DNA from: Corynebacterium atrinae
GTDB taxonomy: Bacteria > Actinomycetota > Actinomycetes > Mycobacteriales > Mycobacteriaceae
Reading direction: 5' to 3'
Assembly: GCF_030408455.1 (NCBI RefSeq)
Contig: NZ_CP046977.1
Coordinates: 1,674,001-1,738,000, forward strand
DNA length: 64,000 nt
Shown here: positions 44,809 through 54,676 of the stretch, piece after piece
How positions within the stretch are numbered: position 1 is the first letter of the stretch
Layout of the letters: the number at the start of each line of letters is the position of its first letter
Program-made: the position numbers and the translations under genes
The notes under the pieces: generated by a model
What the model was told of the DNA's origin: nothing
The model's database searches: none
The model's input: only the letters and a program-made list of their open reading frames with translations

Positions 44809-45909
44809 ATGGTTTCCGTCATCATCGCCCCGGACTCGTTCAAAGGCACCGCCACCGCCCAGGAGGCCGCCCGCTACCTCGGAGAGGGCGTGCGTTCCAT
44901 CATTCGGGACGCTGAGATCACCCTCGCCCCCATGGCCGATGGCGGGGAAGGGACCGCAGCCACCTTCGCCGGGCAGCAGATCACCCTCCCGACTGTCGAC
45001 GCCGCCGGTCGCCTCACCGATGCCACCTACACCTTCGATGCGGAGGCCAACACCGCCTACATCGACGTGGCCGCCGCCTCCGGCTTGCCCGCCGTCGCGG
45101 ACTCCCCTGTGCCCCTAACCGGCGACACCTACGGCACTGGCGTCCTCATTGCCGACGCCCAGACCCGTGGCGCCGAGCGCATCGTCCTTTGCCTCGGCGG
45201 ATCCGCCACCGTCGACGCTGGCACCGGCATCTTGGTCGCCCTCGGCGCTACCCCGCTCAACGCCGAAGGCTATGCCCTTCCCAAGGGTGGCGGACAACTC
45301 GGCGAGTTGGCCAGCGTAGACACCGCGCAGCTCAACATCCCAGCCGCGGCCGTCGAATGGGTGTTGCTTACCGACGTCACCGCCCCCGTCGTCGGCCCGG
45401 ACGGCGCCGCCGCCGTCTTCGGCCCCCAAAAGGGGGCCACCCCCGAGGAAGTCATGCTTCTCGACGCCGCACTGGCCCACGCCTGCGCCATCCTCGACGT
45501 CGACCCGCTCACGCCGGGCTATGGTGCCGCCGGCGCCATCCCCGTCGCCATCCATTGGCTGTCCACGCTGCTGCACGGTGCCCCGAGCAAAGTTCATGTT
45601 CTGCCCGGCGCGCAGGTCGTCGCCGATGCCTTGGGGCTGCCGGAGTCGATCCCCCAGGCCAGCCTCGTCATCACTGGCGAGGGTGCCTTCGATGAGCAGT
45701 CGCTCACCGGCAAGGTCGTGGGCACGATCGCCGAACTCGTCTCGGGCACCGATGCCACTCTGGCAATCGCCGCTGGCCGCATCGACCTTGACCCCGGCGA
45801 CGGGGTGATTGCCGCTCAGTTGGGTGATGGGGACGTCGAAAAGCAGCTTTTCGAGGCAGGAGCGGCAATAGCCGCCGACTACCTGCGAATTTCGACCGCC
45901 CAGGGATAA
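44809..45909 (+). CDS. Glycerate 2-kinase (GarK/GlxK family)
   Basis: A 366-residue kinase that phosphorylates glycerate. The N-terminal VSVIIAPDSFKGTATAQEAARYLGEGV, the glycine-rich ADGGEGTAATF, ERIVLCLGGSATVDAGTG and GEGAFDEQSLTGKVVG are clear class II glycerate kinase segments. I use the ATG at 44809 because homologues begin just before the IIAPDSFKG motif; an ATG 12 nt upstream is equally in frame. It is divergent from gdhA and converges with the unknown gene at 45879, overlapping by 31 nt. Confidence 0.93.
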   Translation: MVSVIIAPDSFKGTATAQEAARYLGEGVRSIIRDAEITLAPMADGGEGTAATFAGQQITLPTVDAAGRLTDATYTFDAEANTAYIDVAAASGLPAVADSPVPLTGDTYGTGVLIADAQTRGAERIVLCLGGSATVDAGTGILVALGATPLNAEGYALPKGGGQLGELASVDTAQLNIPAAAVEWVLLTDVTAPVVGPDGAAAVFGPQKGATPEEVMLLDAALAHACAILDVDPLTPGYGAAGAIPVAIHWLSTLLHGAPSKVHVLPGAQVVADALGLPESIPQASLVITGEGAFDEQSLTGKVVGTIAELVSGTDATLAIAAGRIDLDPGDGVIAAQLGDGDVEKQLFEAGAAIAADYLRISTAQG

Positions 45910-46277
45910 ATCGCGGGGATCTCCAAGGACGACTGGTTTTCCAAAAGGACCGCGTCGGCGGGAAGATTCGCCTGCGGGGTCATGAACCGTGAGAGCACCA
46001 TGGCCAGCTGGTTGATCGAACCAGTCGCCCCCTCGACGTTGATGATGTAGCGGACGACACTGGAATTGTCGAGATCGGCGTCCTCATGTTCATCGCGATA
46101 TGACTGTCGCAGCGCCTCCTCCACCCCATCGACCAGAGGTGGGTGCGGATCAAGGGCGACCGAGCCGCCGGTGAGCTTGTTCGCAGCAATGAGTTTGTTC
46201 ACAGCACCTTCGAAGGAGTGCAGGAGTTGGGCGGCAGGTTCAGCGGGAAGAAGAACATCGAAGAGGATTGCAGGCAT
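45879..46277 (-). CDS. Hypothetical protein
   Basis: A 132-residue acidic, soluble protein that I do not recognise: MPAILFDVLLPAEPAAQLLHSFEGAVNKLIAANKL, then RYIINVEGATGSINQLAMVLSRFMTP and a C-terminal SLEIPAIYPWAVEIRR. The even mix of hydrophobic and charged residues and a normal start suggest a real gene. Its 3' end overlaps glycerate kinase in antisense by 31 nt, and it diverges from the DUF4921 gene by 30 nt. Confidence 0.7.
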   Translation of the reverse strand: MPAILFDVLLPAEPAAQLLHSFEGAVNKLIAANKLTGGSVALDPHPPLVDGVEEALRQSYRDEHEDADLDNSSVVRYIINVEGATGSINQLAMVLSRFMTPQANLPADAVLLENQSSLEIPAIYPWAVEIRR

Positions 46278-46307
46278 GGCGCCAGCCTAGCTAATAGTGT
46301 TTAAGGC

Positions 46308-47636
46308 ATGAGCATCCCCGGCCACGCCCCCCGCGACCCACTGATCACCATGGCCGACGGGACGGTAAAGCAGGTCAACCCGTTTTCCGGCACAGAAGTG
46401 TGGACCGTCCCCGGGCGCGGCAACCGGCCGCTCTCCACCCCAGCGAAGGACCCGCAGCCCCTGCCGGACGGCGACAAAACCCACGCCTGCTCATTCTGCG
46501 CCGACACACCCCTCGCCACCCCGCCGGAGAAGTCCCGGATGGTTCGCGACGCCGACGGCGGCTGGTCCATCGTCCACGGCCTCCTCCCCGAACAACTCAA
46601 CGACACCGAAGCGCAGTTTCGCCGCGTACCCAACCTCTTCGAGATCGTCTCCTACGACTACTGGGTGAAAAACTACGGCTTCCTCATGGACACCGACACC
46701 ATCGAGCGCAAAGCCGCCTACCTCGCTGACCCCATCGGCCGGCAGCACGTCCTCGACATCGTGCGAACCCGACTCCGCGCCGGCGGCCGTAGCGCCGACC
46801 TCACTGACAGTGAGCTTCTTGACCTATCCGACGCCTACTTCGCCGGCGGCCACGACGTCATCATCGGGCGCCGCCACTTCATCGACGGAGCCGAATTCGA
46901 TAACCAACTCGCCTCATCCGGCACCCTCACCCCCGAAGAACACTACGGCTTCACCGCTTTCACCATCGACGCCATCGAGGACCTCTACCGGCGCAACCGC
47001 TACGCCCCCTACGTCGTGGCATTCCAAAACTGGCTCGCCCCCGCCGGTGCATCCTTCGATCACCTGCACAAGCAACTCGTCGCCATCGACGAACGCTCCG
47101 TCCAGGCGGAAATGGAGATCTCCCGTCTCCGCAACAACATGAACATGTACAACGAATGGGGCGTCGACTTCGCCGGCTACCGCAACCTCATCATCGCCGA
47201 AAACGAACACGCCGTCGTCACCGCTGGCATAGGCCACCGCTACCCCACCCTCACCGTCTATTCGCGCTCCGCTACCCCCGAACCCTGGCTCCAAACCCCG
47301 GCAGAAGTACGCAGCATGAGCGACCTCATCCACGCCTGCCACGCAGCCGTCGGACCCGACGTCGCCTGCAACGAGGAATGGCACCACAAACCCATCGACC
47401 TCGACATCCCCATGCCTTGGCGAGTCAACATCAAATGGCGCATGTCCACCGTCGCTGGTTTTGAGGGCGTATCCAAGATCTACGTCAACACCCTCTCCCC
47501 CACCGACATTCGCGACCGCGTCGTCCCCGCCCTCTACCGCCTGCGTGACGAAGGCACCATCGCACCCGACATCAAGATCGCCACCGAATGCTCGGCGGAA
47601 CGGAACTCGCTTCTGTACAACCCGTTGCTGCAGTAG
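46308..47636 (+). CDS. DUF4921 family, GalT/HIT-like nucleotidyltransferase fold
   Basis: The 442-residue protein contains two marks of the galactose-1-phosphate uridylyltransferase branch of the HIT superfamily: a CXXC near residue 62 (HACSFCADTP) and the histidine motif HLHKQ near residue 251 (GASFDHLHKQLVAID), corresponding to HxHxQ. VVAFQNWLAPAG before it and the tail AERNSLLYNPLL also look GalT-like. Corynebacteria carry such DUF4921 proteins of unknown substrate. Nucleotide-phosphate transfer or Ap4A-phosphorylase-like chemistry is plausible; no sugar gene is adjacent. Confidence 0.85.
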   Translation: MSIPGHAPRDPLITMADGTVKQVNPFSGTEVWTVPGRGNRPLSTPAKDPQPLPDGDKTHACSFCADTPLATPPEKSRMVRDADGGWSIVHGLLPEQLNDTEAQFRRVPNLFEIVSYDYWVKNYGFLMDTDTIERKAAYLADPIGRQHVLDIVRTRLRAGGRSADLTDSELLDLSDAYFAGGHDVIIGRRHFIDGAEFDNQLASSGTLTPEEHYGFTAFTIDAIEDLYRRNRYAPYVVAFQNWLAPAGASFDHLHKQLVAIDERSVQAEMEISRLRNNMNMYNEWGVDFAGYRNLIIAENEHAVVTAGIGHRYPTLTVYSRSATPEPWLQTPAEVRSMSDLIHACHAAVGPDVACNEEWHHKPIDLDIPMPWRVNIKWRMSTVAGFEGVSKIYVNTLSPTDIRDRVVPALYRLRDEGTIAPDIKIATECSAERNSLLYNPLLQ

Positions 47637-48134
47637 GCGGTTGGTTGGGGTCCCTGGGGTTGTCGTGTGGCCGGAACCGACTGTCTCAGACGAGCACAGT
47701 TCGTTCGGCTGGCAGGGGGACCCAAAACCCGCACTTCCTAACAACTCCGGGGTCAATTCCTCTTCTAAACCCACCAAGTTGTTAGGAAGTGCTGGTTTTG
47801 AGTTAGGCAGCAGCACGTCGGGACTGAGCCTTCACTGTCCCCGAGCTTGAAAACTTGGATCGGCGAGGGATCAGCCAACCCTGCCCACCTAGCCCCAGCT
47901 TTCCGGTCGTCCCAAGGATGAACATATTCGCAATTAGGAGACTCCTTCACTGTTCGAGCCCCCTCCTTGAGGGAGCTGTGTCGCAGTGATCGGTACCTAA
48001 CTAATCCCAACGAACTCACACGGCCCAACCTCACCATTCTGCAGACTCCTGAGCGATGAGAATGCCTTCTACTAGAGTTGGCCACATGCCGAGTACCAGG
48101 CACTCAACCCATTAAGGAGCCTCCGAACACCCCC
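47637..48134. other. Gene-free stretch with palindromic repeat and promoter
   Basis: About 500 bp between two plus-strand genes. It holds the third family B palindrome at 47726-47800, a short GC-rich hairpin around AGCCCCCTCCTTGAGGGAGCT, and, near 48070, TACTAGAGT, which could be the -10 region of the M20 hydrolase gene. I see no protein gene in it. Confidence 0.5.
47726..47800. repeat. Palindromic hairpin repeat, family B, copy 3
   Basis: The left arm 47726-47748 is identical to copy 2. The right arm (47777-47800) has base changes relative to copy 2, and the loop has C-to-T changes that weaken the inner hairpin. It has thus begun to decay. Confidence 0.88.
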
Positions 48135-49400
48135 ATGAGTGACATCTCCCGTCTCCTCTCCCAGCATTCCGCCGATCTCTCTTGGCAGCAGGCCTTCTAC
48201 GAGGACTTGCACGAGCGGCCCGAGTTATCCGGCCACGAGAGTGAGACGGCAGAGAAGATCGCGGCCAAGTTGGCCGACTTCGACTGCGAGGTGATTACGC
48301 ACATGGGGGGATACGGGGTCATCGGAATCTTCCGTAATGGTGAGGGCCCTGCCGCGCTCTTCCGCGCCGATTTCGACGCACTTCCGGTGAAGGAGGAGAC
48401 CGGCGTTGCGTTCGCCTCCACGCGTTTGCGCCCAGGAACCGATGGCACCCAGACCGGCGTCATGCACGCTTGCGGGCATGACATGCACACCACGGCACTC
48501 ATGGGTGCCTGCGCAATTCTCGACGCCCACCGCGAAGCCTGGTCAGGAACCTTCATTGCTCTCTTCCAGCCCTCGGAAGAAAATGCAGTCGGCGCCAATG
48601 CCATGATCGCTGACGGACTCCTCAACCGCGTTCCCCGTCCCGATGTGTGCCTGGGCCAGCACGTTATGCCTGGCCGCGCCGGTGAAGTCCAAACGATGTC
48701 CGGTCCTCAGTTCGCCGCGTGTGACTCCATCCGCATCAAAATCCCAGGCCGTAGTGCTCACGGCTCCATGCCACATAACGCGATTGATCCGACGTACACC
48801 GCCGCGATGGTCGTCGTCCGTTTGCAGGGAATTGTCGGACGCGAGGTGGACCCCAATGACTTCGCCGTTGTTTCCGTGGGCACCCTAAAGTCCGGCACGA
48901 CGAACAACATCATTCCCGATTCTGCCGAGTTGGTGCTCAACTGCCGCTTTTATGATGATCACGTCAAGCGCCGGGTTTATTCCGCAATTAAACGAATTGT
49001 TGTCGCCGAGTGTCAGGCATCCGGAGTCGAAGAGGAGCCAACGTTCGAATTCTTTGCCCACGGCGAACTGATCGATAACGATAAAGTTGTCTTTGATCAT
49101 GTCCGGCCGACTTTCGACGCCGTGTTCGCCGAGCAGTCCGTCGATGCCCAGCGCACCACAGTCTCTGAGGACTTTGCCAACCTACCTCGCGCGTTCGGAG
49201 TTCCCTACCTGTTCTGGGTCGTTGGCTGCACCCCGCGTGAGTTGTGGGACAAGGCTGTTGCAGACAATCGTGTAAAAGAAGACGTCCCCGTCAACCATAT
49301 GAGTACTTTTCTTCCCGAGTACGAGCCCACCGTCGAGGCCACCACCAAGGCGGCTGCAGCGGCAGTGTTGGCATATGTGGCAAAGAACACTCCGAAATAA
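48135..49400 (+). CDS. M20-family amidohydrolase
   Basis: A 421-residue metallohydrolase of the M20D type (N-acyl amino acid or indole-acetyl amino acid hydrolases). Motifs in order: YEDLHERPELSGHE, LFRADFDALPVKEETG, the metal cysteine and histidine in HACGHDMHTTALMGA, and FQPSEENAVGA with a metal glutamate. GRSAHGSMPHNAIDP begins the dimerisation lid. The best ribosome binding site, AAGGAG, is 15 nt before the ATG, rather far, so the exact start is uncertain. No signal peptide. Confidence 0.92.
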   Translation: MSDISRLLSQHSADLSWQQAFYEDLHERPELSGHESETAEKIAAKLADFDCEVITHMGGYGVIGIFRNGEGPAALFRADFDALPVKEETGVAFASTRLRPGTDGTQTGVMHACGHDMHTTALMGACAILDAHREAWSGTFIALFQPSEENAVGANAMIADGLLNRVPRPDVCLGQHVMPGRAGEVQTMSGPQFAACDSIRIKIPGRSAHGSMPHNAIDPTYTAAMVVVRLQGIVGREVDPNDFAVVSVGTLKSGTTNNIIPDSAELVLNCRFYDDHVKRRVYSAIKRIVVAECQASGVEEEPTFEFFAHGELIDNDKVVFDHVRPTFDAVFAEQSVDAQRTTVSEDFANLPRAFGVPYLFWVVGCTPRELWDKAVADNRVKEDVPVNHMSTFLPEYEPTVEATTKAAAAAVLAYVAKNTPK

Positions 49401-49504
49401 AAGGTAGCTGAGCATTACTGGCGGGCGGAGGAGAAGAAAAGTGTTTACCCCGATATGCTGACTAAGTACCCGATTTGTCATCAACATTTCCAGGAGCGAG
49501 TTTC

Positions 49505-51889
49505 ATGACCGAATCTGCCCCCGCGCTGAGCCAGACCGTCGGCGGACATGTCCGTGCCGCATCAGGCTCGACCCCTCAAACCGCCAGCGATAGGAAGTTC
49601 TGGTTCGGCCTCTCCGCCAGCATCATGGAGCAGATCGCCGACAACTGGGAGGCCACCACCAAGGCCTACGCCGCTACCCGTCAGCAGCACTACTTCTCGG
49701 CCGAGTTCCTCATGGGCCGCGCCCTGCTGAACAACACGACCAACCTTGGTCTCACCGAGGAAGCCGCCGCAGAAGTTGAAAAGCTTGGCCAAAACTTCTC
49801 CGATGTTCTCGAGGCCGAGAATGACGCCGCCCTGGGCAATGGCGGCCTTGGCCGCCTCGCCGCTTGCTTCCTCGATTCCTGCGCCACCCAGGACCTTCCG
49901 GTCACTGGCTACGGCATCCTTTACCGCTATGGCCTGTTCAAGCAGACCTTCGAGAATGGCTTCCAAACCGAGCACCCTGATGCGTGGAAGGAAGACGGCT
50001 ACCCCTTCTACATTCGCCGCGAGACTGAAGCCCGCATCGTCAACTTCGACGACATGACCGTCTCTGCCGTGCCTTATGACATGCCGATCACCGGCTACGG
50101 CACGGACAATGTGGGCACCCTGCGCCTGTGGAAGGCCGAGCCGCTGGAGGAGTTCGACTACGACGCCTTCAACTCTCAGCGTTTCACCGACGCCATCGTC
50201 GAGCGCGAGGCCGTCATGGACTTGTGCCGCGTCCTCTACCCGAACGACACGACCTACGCCGGCAAGGTTCTGCGCGTGCGCCAGCAGTACTTCTTCGTCT
50301 CTGCCTCGCTGCAGTCGATGATCGATTCGCACTTGGCCAACCACGGTTCGTTGGACACCTTCGCCGAGTACAACTGCATCCAGCTCAACGACACCCACCC
50401 GGTGTTGGCCATCCCCGAGCTCATGCGTCTCTTCCTCGATGAGCACGGCATGGGCTGGGAAGAGGCCTGGGACATCGTCACCAAGACCTTCGCCTACACC
50501 AACCACACTGTCCTGGCTGAGGCTCTCGAGCAGTGGAATGTCACCATCTTCCAACAGCTGTTTGGCCGCGTCTTGGAGATCATCCTCGAAATCGATCGTC
50601 GCTTCCGGGAGGACATGCGCGAGCGCGGCGTGGACGAGGAACTCATCAACTACATGGCACCCGTTCAACACGGCCAGGTGCACATGGCGTGGATTGCCTG
50701 CTACGCCTCCTATTCCATCAACGGAGTTGCGGCGCTGCATACTGAGATCATCAAGCGCGACACTCTGGGCGAATGGCACGAGATTTGGCCGGAGAAGTTC
50801 AACAACAAGACCAACGGTGTCACTCCGCGTCGCTGGCTGAAGATGTGCAACCCACGCCTGTCCGACCTGCTTGATCGCCTCGTCGGTTCCGATGCGTGGG
50901 TCACCGATATGGACCTGCTGAAGAAGCTGCTCCCCTTCACCCACGACGACGCCGTCATGGATGAGCTCATGGACATCAAGGCCGCGAATAAGGCTGACTT
51001 CGCCGAGTGGATTGAAGCCCGCCAGGGCATCTCGGTCGATCCGAACTCCATCTTCGACACCCAGATCAAGCGCCTCCACGAGTACAAGCGCCAGCTGCTT
51101 AACGCGCTCTACATCCTAGATCTCTACCTCCGTATCAAGGAGGACGGCCTCAAGGATGTCCCGCCGCGCACCTTCATCTTCGGCGCCAAGGCAGCCCCGG
51201 GATACGTCCGCGCCAAGGCCATCATCAAGCTGATCAATGCCATCGCCGAGGTCGTCAACAATGATGAGGACGTCAACGATGTCCTGCGCGTGGTGTTCGT
51301 GGAGAACTACAACGTCTCCCCCGCCGAGCACATCATCCCCGCCACCGATGTCTCTGAGCAGATCTCCACCGCGGGCAAGGAAGCCTCCGGCACCGGCAAC
51401 ATGAAGTTCATGATGAATGGCGCCCTCACCTTGGGCACCATGGACGGCGCCAATGTCGAGATTCACGATTCGGTTGGCGACGATAACGCCTACATCTTCG
51501 GCGCCCGCGAGGAGGATCTGCCCGAGCTGCGCGCTACCTACCAGCCGTGGCAGGCCTACGAGACCGTCCCCGGTCTCAAGCGCACCCTCGATGCGCTTGT
51601 CGACGGCACCCTCGACGACAACCACACCGGCTTGTTCCACGACCTTCGGTCGTCGCTTCTCGACGGCGGCGGTTACGAAACCCCAGATGTCTACTACGTC
51701 CTCGGCGATTTCGCCGACTACCGCGAGACCCGCGACCGGATGGCCGCCGACTACGTCGCCGATCGTCGTGCGTGGGCCCGGATGTGCTGGGTCAACATCT
51801 GCGAGTCGGGTCGTTTCTCCTCCGACCGCACGATCAATGACTACGCCACCGAGGTGTGGAAGCTCAACCCGGTTTCCATCACCGAGTAG
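49505..51889 (+). CDS. glgP: Glycogen/maltodextrin phosphorylase
   Basis: A 794-residue PLP enzyme releasing glucose-1-phosphate from alpha-glucans. The PLP lysine lies in KEASGTGNMKFMMNGALTLGTMDGANVEI. LGNGGLGRLAACFLDS and TNHTVLAEALEQWN are further GT35 signatures, and QIKRLHEYKRQLLNALYIL is the phosphate-handling region. The ATG at 49505 has CAGGAGCG at good distance; an upstream extension of 10 residues is unlikely. It stands alone, with a hairpin terminator behind it. Confidence 0.96.
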   Translation: MTESAPALSQTVGGHVRAASGSTPQTASDRKFWFGLSASIMEQIADNWEATTKAYAATRQQHYFSAEFLMGRALLNNTTNLGLTEEAAAEVEKLGQNFSDVLEAENDAALGNGGLGRLAACFLDSCATQDLPVTGYGILYRYGLFKQTFENGFQTEHPDAWKEDGYPFYIRRETEARIVNFDDMTVSAVPYDMPITGYGTDNVGTLRLWKAEPLEEFDYDAFNSQRFTDAIVEREAVMDLCRVLYPNDTTYAGKVLRVRQQYFFVSASLQSMIDSHLANHGSLDTFAEYNCIQLNDTHPVLAIPELMRLFLDEHGMGWEEAWDIVTKTFAYTNHTVLAEALEQWNVTIFQQLFGRVLEIILEIDRRFREDMRERGVDEELINYMAPVQHGQVHMAWIACYASYSINGVAALHTEIIKRDTLGEWHEIWPEKFNNKTNGVTPRRWLKMCNPRLSDLLDRLVGSDAWVTDMDLLKKLLPFTHDDAVMDELMDIKAANKADFAEWIEARQGISVDPNSIFDTQIKRLHEYKRQLLNALYILDLYLRIKEDGLKDVPPRTFIFGAKAAPGYVRAKAIIKLINAIAEVVNNDEDVNDVLRVVFVENYNVSPAEHIIPATDVSEQISTAGKEASGTGNMKFMMNGALTLGTMDGANVEIHDSVGDDNAYIFGAREEDLPELRATYQPWQAYETVPGLKRTLDALVDGTLDDNHTGLFHDLRSSLLDGGGYETPDVYYVLGDFADYRETRDRMAADYVADRRAWARMCWVNICESGRFSSDRTINDYATEVWKLNPVSITE

Positions 51890-51912
51890 CTGCACTTTCC
51901 CCGACTGACACC

Positions 51913-51943
51913 ACAGGCGCCCTCCGCCAAGGGGGGCACCTGT
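51913..51943 (+). terminator. Terminator hairpin of glgP
   Basis: ACAGGCGCCCTCC pairs with GGGGGGCACCTGT (two mismatches) across GCCAA, 24 nt after the stop. The U-tract is poor. Confidence 0.6.
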
Positions 51944-51992
51944 GCGTCGTATCGGGGCCACATCGTCACCGAAGTGCACAAGCTCAGCCCTG

Positions 51993-52077
51993 GTGCCAAA
52001 ATTCTCTAGAATGCGACAAGCGATTCTCTACGACCTGCAGAAACGCTTGGTAGCACCTTAGATTCTAGAGAATTCGT
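51993..52077. repeat. Inverted-repeat element, family A, copy 2 (right end worn)
   Basis: The left arm is identical to that at 318-339, the centre shares CGACCTGC-A-GAAACGCT, and the right arm keeps ATTCTAGAGAATT (52062-52074) but then differs. It lies between the terminators of the convergent glgP and pyk genes, a harmless landing place. Confidence 0.8.
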
Positions 52078-52115
52078 GTAGGCAACCCACCCCCGCAACG
52101 CGCTCACCAACGACA

Positions 52116-52144
52116 AAGGCACCCTCCACCAAGGAGGGTGCCTT
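52116..52144 (-). terminator. Terminator hairpin of pyk
   Basis: AAGGCACCCTCC pairs perfectly with its complement around ACCAA, 14 nt past the pyk stop; on the minus strand it ends in TTTG. Confidence 0.8.
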
Positions 52145-52158
52145 CGACGTAAGCCAGT

Positions 52159-53592
52159 CTAAGGGAGAAGCTGCGGCTCTTGGGTGTCCTCGCCCAGGAG
52201 GTGGACGTGGATCATGTTGGTGTTGCCGGAGACTCCTGGAGGCGTACCGGCGACGACGACCATCATGTCATCTCGGTCGTAGGCATCCATGGACAGCAGC
52301 GCTTCGTCGAGCTCGCGCATCATGTCGTCGGTGGTGAACACCGGCGGGGAGAGGAACGTCTCGGCGCCCCACGTCAGAGCAAGCTGGGAACGAACTGACT
52401 GGTTAGGGGTGAACACCAGCAGCGGAAGGTGCGAGTGCAGTCGGGCAACTCGGCGGGCGGTGTCACCGGAAGTGGTGAAGCACACGAGGGCGCGGGCATT
52501 GAGTCGCTCTGCGATGTCGCGGGCGGAGTACGAGATCACTCCGCGCTTGGTGCGGGGGACGTGGCTCAATGACGGGACGCGACCGTCGGTTTCGGCTTGG
52601 GTGACGATGCGCGCCATGGTGCGCACGACGTTGTGCGGGTCCACGCCGACGGAGGTCTCGCCGGAGAGCATGACGGCGTCGGCACCGTCGAGGACAGCGT
52701 TGGCGACGTCGGAGGCTTCCGCGCGGGTGGGGCGCGAGTTCTCGATCATGGAATCAAGCATCTGGGTGGCCACGATGACGGGCTTGGCGTTCTCGCGGGC
52801 GATCTGGATTGCGCGCTTTTGCACCAGCGGGACCTGCTCCAGGGGAACCTCGACTCCGAGGTCGCCGCGGGCGACCATGATGGCGTCGAAGGCCAGGACG
52901 ATGGACTCGAGGGCGTCGACGGCTTCCGGCTTCTCCAGCTTGGCGATGACGGGGACTCGGCGGCCCTCCTCATCCATGACGGCGTGGACCAGGTCTACGT
53001 CGGCCGGGGAGCGGACGAAGGAGAGGGCGATGAAATCGACGCCGAGGTTCAGGGCGAAACGAAGGTCGGCGATGTCTTTTTCGGAGAGGGCAGGAACGGA
53101 GATATCCATGCCGGGGAGGGAGACACCCTTGTTGTTAGAGACGGGGCCACCTTCGGTGACCTTGCACACGACGTCGTTGCCTTCAACGGCGATGCATTCG
53201 AGGCCAACCTTGCCGTCGTCCACAAGCAGGCGGTCGCCGGGCTTAGCGTCCTTGGCGAGGTTCTTGTAGGTCGTGGAGACACGATCGTGGGTGCCTTCGA
53301 CATCATCAACGGTGATGCGGATGATCTCGCCGTTCTCCCAGACGGTGGCGCCGTCGATGAAGCGGCCTAGGCGGATTTTCGGACCCTGCAGGTCGGCGAG
53401 GATGCCCACGGCGCGGCCGCTGACGTCGGTCGCGTTGCGGACCCAGTTGTAGTTCTGTTCGTGGTCTGCGTGCTCACCATGGGAGAAGTTGAGGCGGGCG
53501 ACGTCCATGCCGTCTTCCACAAGTCGCAGAATGGCGTCCTGGCTGGCGACAGCCGGACCGAGGGTGCAGACAATCTTGGTTCTTCTAAACAC
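52159..53592 (-). CDS. pyk: Pyruvate kinase
   Basis: The 477-residue glycolytic enzyme turns phosphoenolpyruvate and ADP into pyruvate and ATP. It starts RRTKIVCTLGPAVASQ, has GMDVARLNFSHGEH for phosphate binding, the signature VIAKLEKPEAVDALE with the catalytic lysine, and MVARGDLGVEVPLEQVPLVQK. The C-terminal allosteric domain is present. It is transcribed toward glgP and follows lgt on the same strand after 76 nt. Confidence 0.97.
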   Translation of the reverse strand: MFRRTKIVCTLGPAVASQDAILRLVEDGMDVARLNFSHGEHADHEQNYNWVRNATDVSGRAVGILADLQGPKIRLGRFIDGATVWENGEIIRITVDDVEGTHDRVSTTYKNLAKDAKPGDRLLVDDGKVGLECIAVEGNDVVCKVTEGGPVSNNKGVSLPGMDISVPALSEKDIADLRFALNLGVDFIALSFVRSPADVDLVHAVMDEEGRRVPVIAKLEKPEAVDALESIVLAFDAIMVARGDLGVEVPLEQVPLVQKRAIQIARENAKPVIVATQMLDSMIENSRPTRAEASDVANAVLDGADAVMLSGETSVGVDPHNVVRTMARIVTQAETDGRVPSLSHVPRTKRGVISYSARDIAERLNARALVCFTTSGDTARRVARLHSHLPLLVFTPNQSVRSQLALTWGAETFLSPPVFTTDDMMRELDEALLSMDAYDRDDMMVVVAGTPPGVSGNTNMIHVHLLGEDTQEPQLLP

Positions 53593-53668
53593 GGGTTACT
53601 ACCTTCTCCGTTTCGCTAAGTGGCGTTGAGTTGCTAGCCCCCAACCTACCTTCACGGAGCCGAACGCG

Positions 53669-54661
53669 CTAAGAAGAAGATGTCCGATCGGACTGCCCGA
53701 TCGGGCCGCGACCTTGGCTTTCTGCGGTTTCACCGTGTGCAACGCCATGTTCTGTGACAGAGTCGTCTGATGTCACGTCGCTCACGTCACTCTCCCGGTG
53801 GGGATTGACTTCCTCGGGAGTCTCCCGACCCTTCTTCAGCAGGAAGAAGACAATGACGGCGCCGATGAAGAGCAGCAAGGACACCCAGGTGTTGACTCGT
53901 TGGCCCAGGATCATTGTGGCGGAGTCATCGCGCATGAGCTCGATCCAGAAGCGTCCGAGGGTGTAGCCGGCGACGTAGAGGGCGAACACGCGCCCGTGGC
54001 CCAGGCGGAAACGGCGATCGGCCCAGATCAGTAGGGCGCAGATGAGCAGGTTCCACAGCAGCTCGTAGAGGAAGGTGGGGTGGACGGAGGTGATGACCTC
54101 TCCGGTGGAATGCCCAGTCAGTGGGGCGAATTGTCCGTTGGCGTCCACCCGGTAGTAGATGTCCAAGGCCCAGGGTACGTCGGTGGGGCGACCGTAAATT
54201 TCCTGGTTGAACCAGTTCCCCAGGCGGCCGATGGCCTGGCCGAGGATGATGCCGGGGGCAACGGCGTCGGCAAAGGGGCCCAAGGGCACCTTGCGCCAGC
54301 GAAACAGCAGCCACACGCCAATGGAGCCGAGGATGACGCCACCCCAGATGCCGAGCCCGCCATTGGTGATTTTTAGGGCATCGACCGGGGTGCAGGAGGA
54401 GCAGAAGTATTTATCGTAATCAGTGATGACGTGGTAAATCCTGGCCCCGATGATGCCGGTGGGGATGGCCACGAGGGCAGCGTCCCACACCATGTCCGCG
54501 TCGCCGCCGCGCGCGACGTAGCGGCGGTGGGTGAGCCACAGGCCGACGAGAATGCCAGCCATGATGCAGAGCGCGTAGGCGCGAATGGGAATGGGCCCTA
54601 GGTCCCAGACCCCTTGCGGAGGAGAAGGAAGGTTCGCGAGGATCGTCGTGTGCACCCCCAC
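53669..54661 (-). CDS. lgt: Prolipoprotein diacylglyceryl transferase
   Basis: Lgt attaches diacylglycerol to the lipobox cysteine of prelipoproteins, such as the two encoded in this window. The 330-residue membrane protein carries [19 protein letters not shown] near the start and the hallmark [20 protein letters not shown] near the middle; [13 protein letters not shown] follows. A hydrophilic tail of about 55 residues (REDTPEEV-like, acidic) extends past the last membrane segment. It ends the minus-strand his/trp region. Confidence 0.96.
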   Translation of the reverse strand: MGVHTTILANLPSPPQGVWDLGPIPIRAYALCIMAGILVGLWLTHRRYVARGGDADMVWDAALVAIPTGIIGARIYHVITDYDKYFCSSCTPVDALKITNGGLGIWGGVILGSIGVWLLFRWRKVPLGPFADAVAPGIILGQAIGRLGNWFNQEIYGRPTDVPWALDIYYRVDANGQFAPLTGHSTGEVITSVHPTFLYELLWNLLICALLIWADRRFRLGHGRVFALYVAGYTLGRFWIELMRDDSATMILGQRVNTWVSLLLFIGAVIVFFLLKKGRETPEEVNPHRESDVSDVTSDDSVTEHGVAHGETAESQGRGPIGQSDRTSSS

Positions 54662-54676
54662 AGTGTGCCAGAGACT

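Noticed and set aside
47930..47980. tRNA-like 3' fragment around GTTCGAGCCCC
   Set aside because: No matching acceptor, D or anticodon arms upstream, and the stem is only a short GC-rich hairpin.
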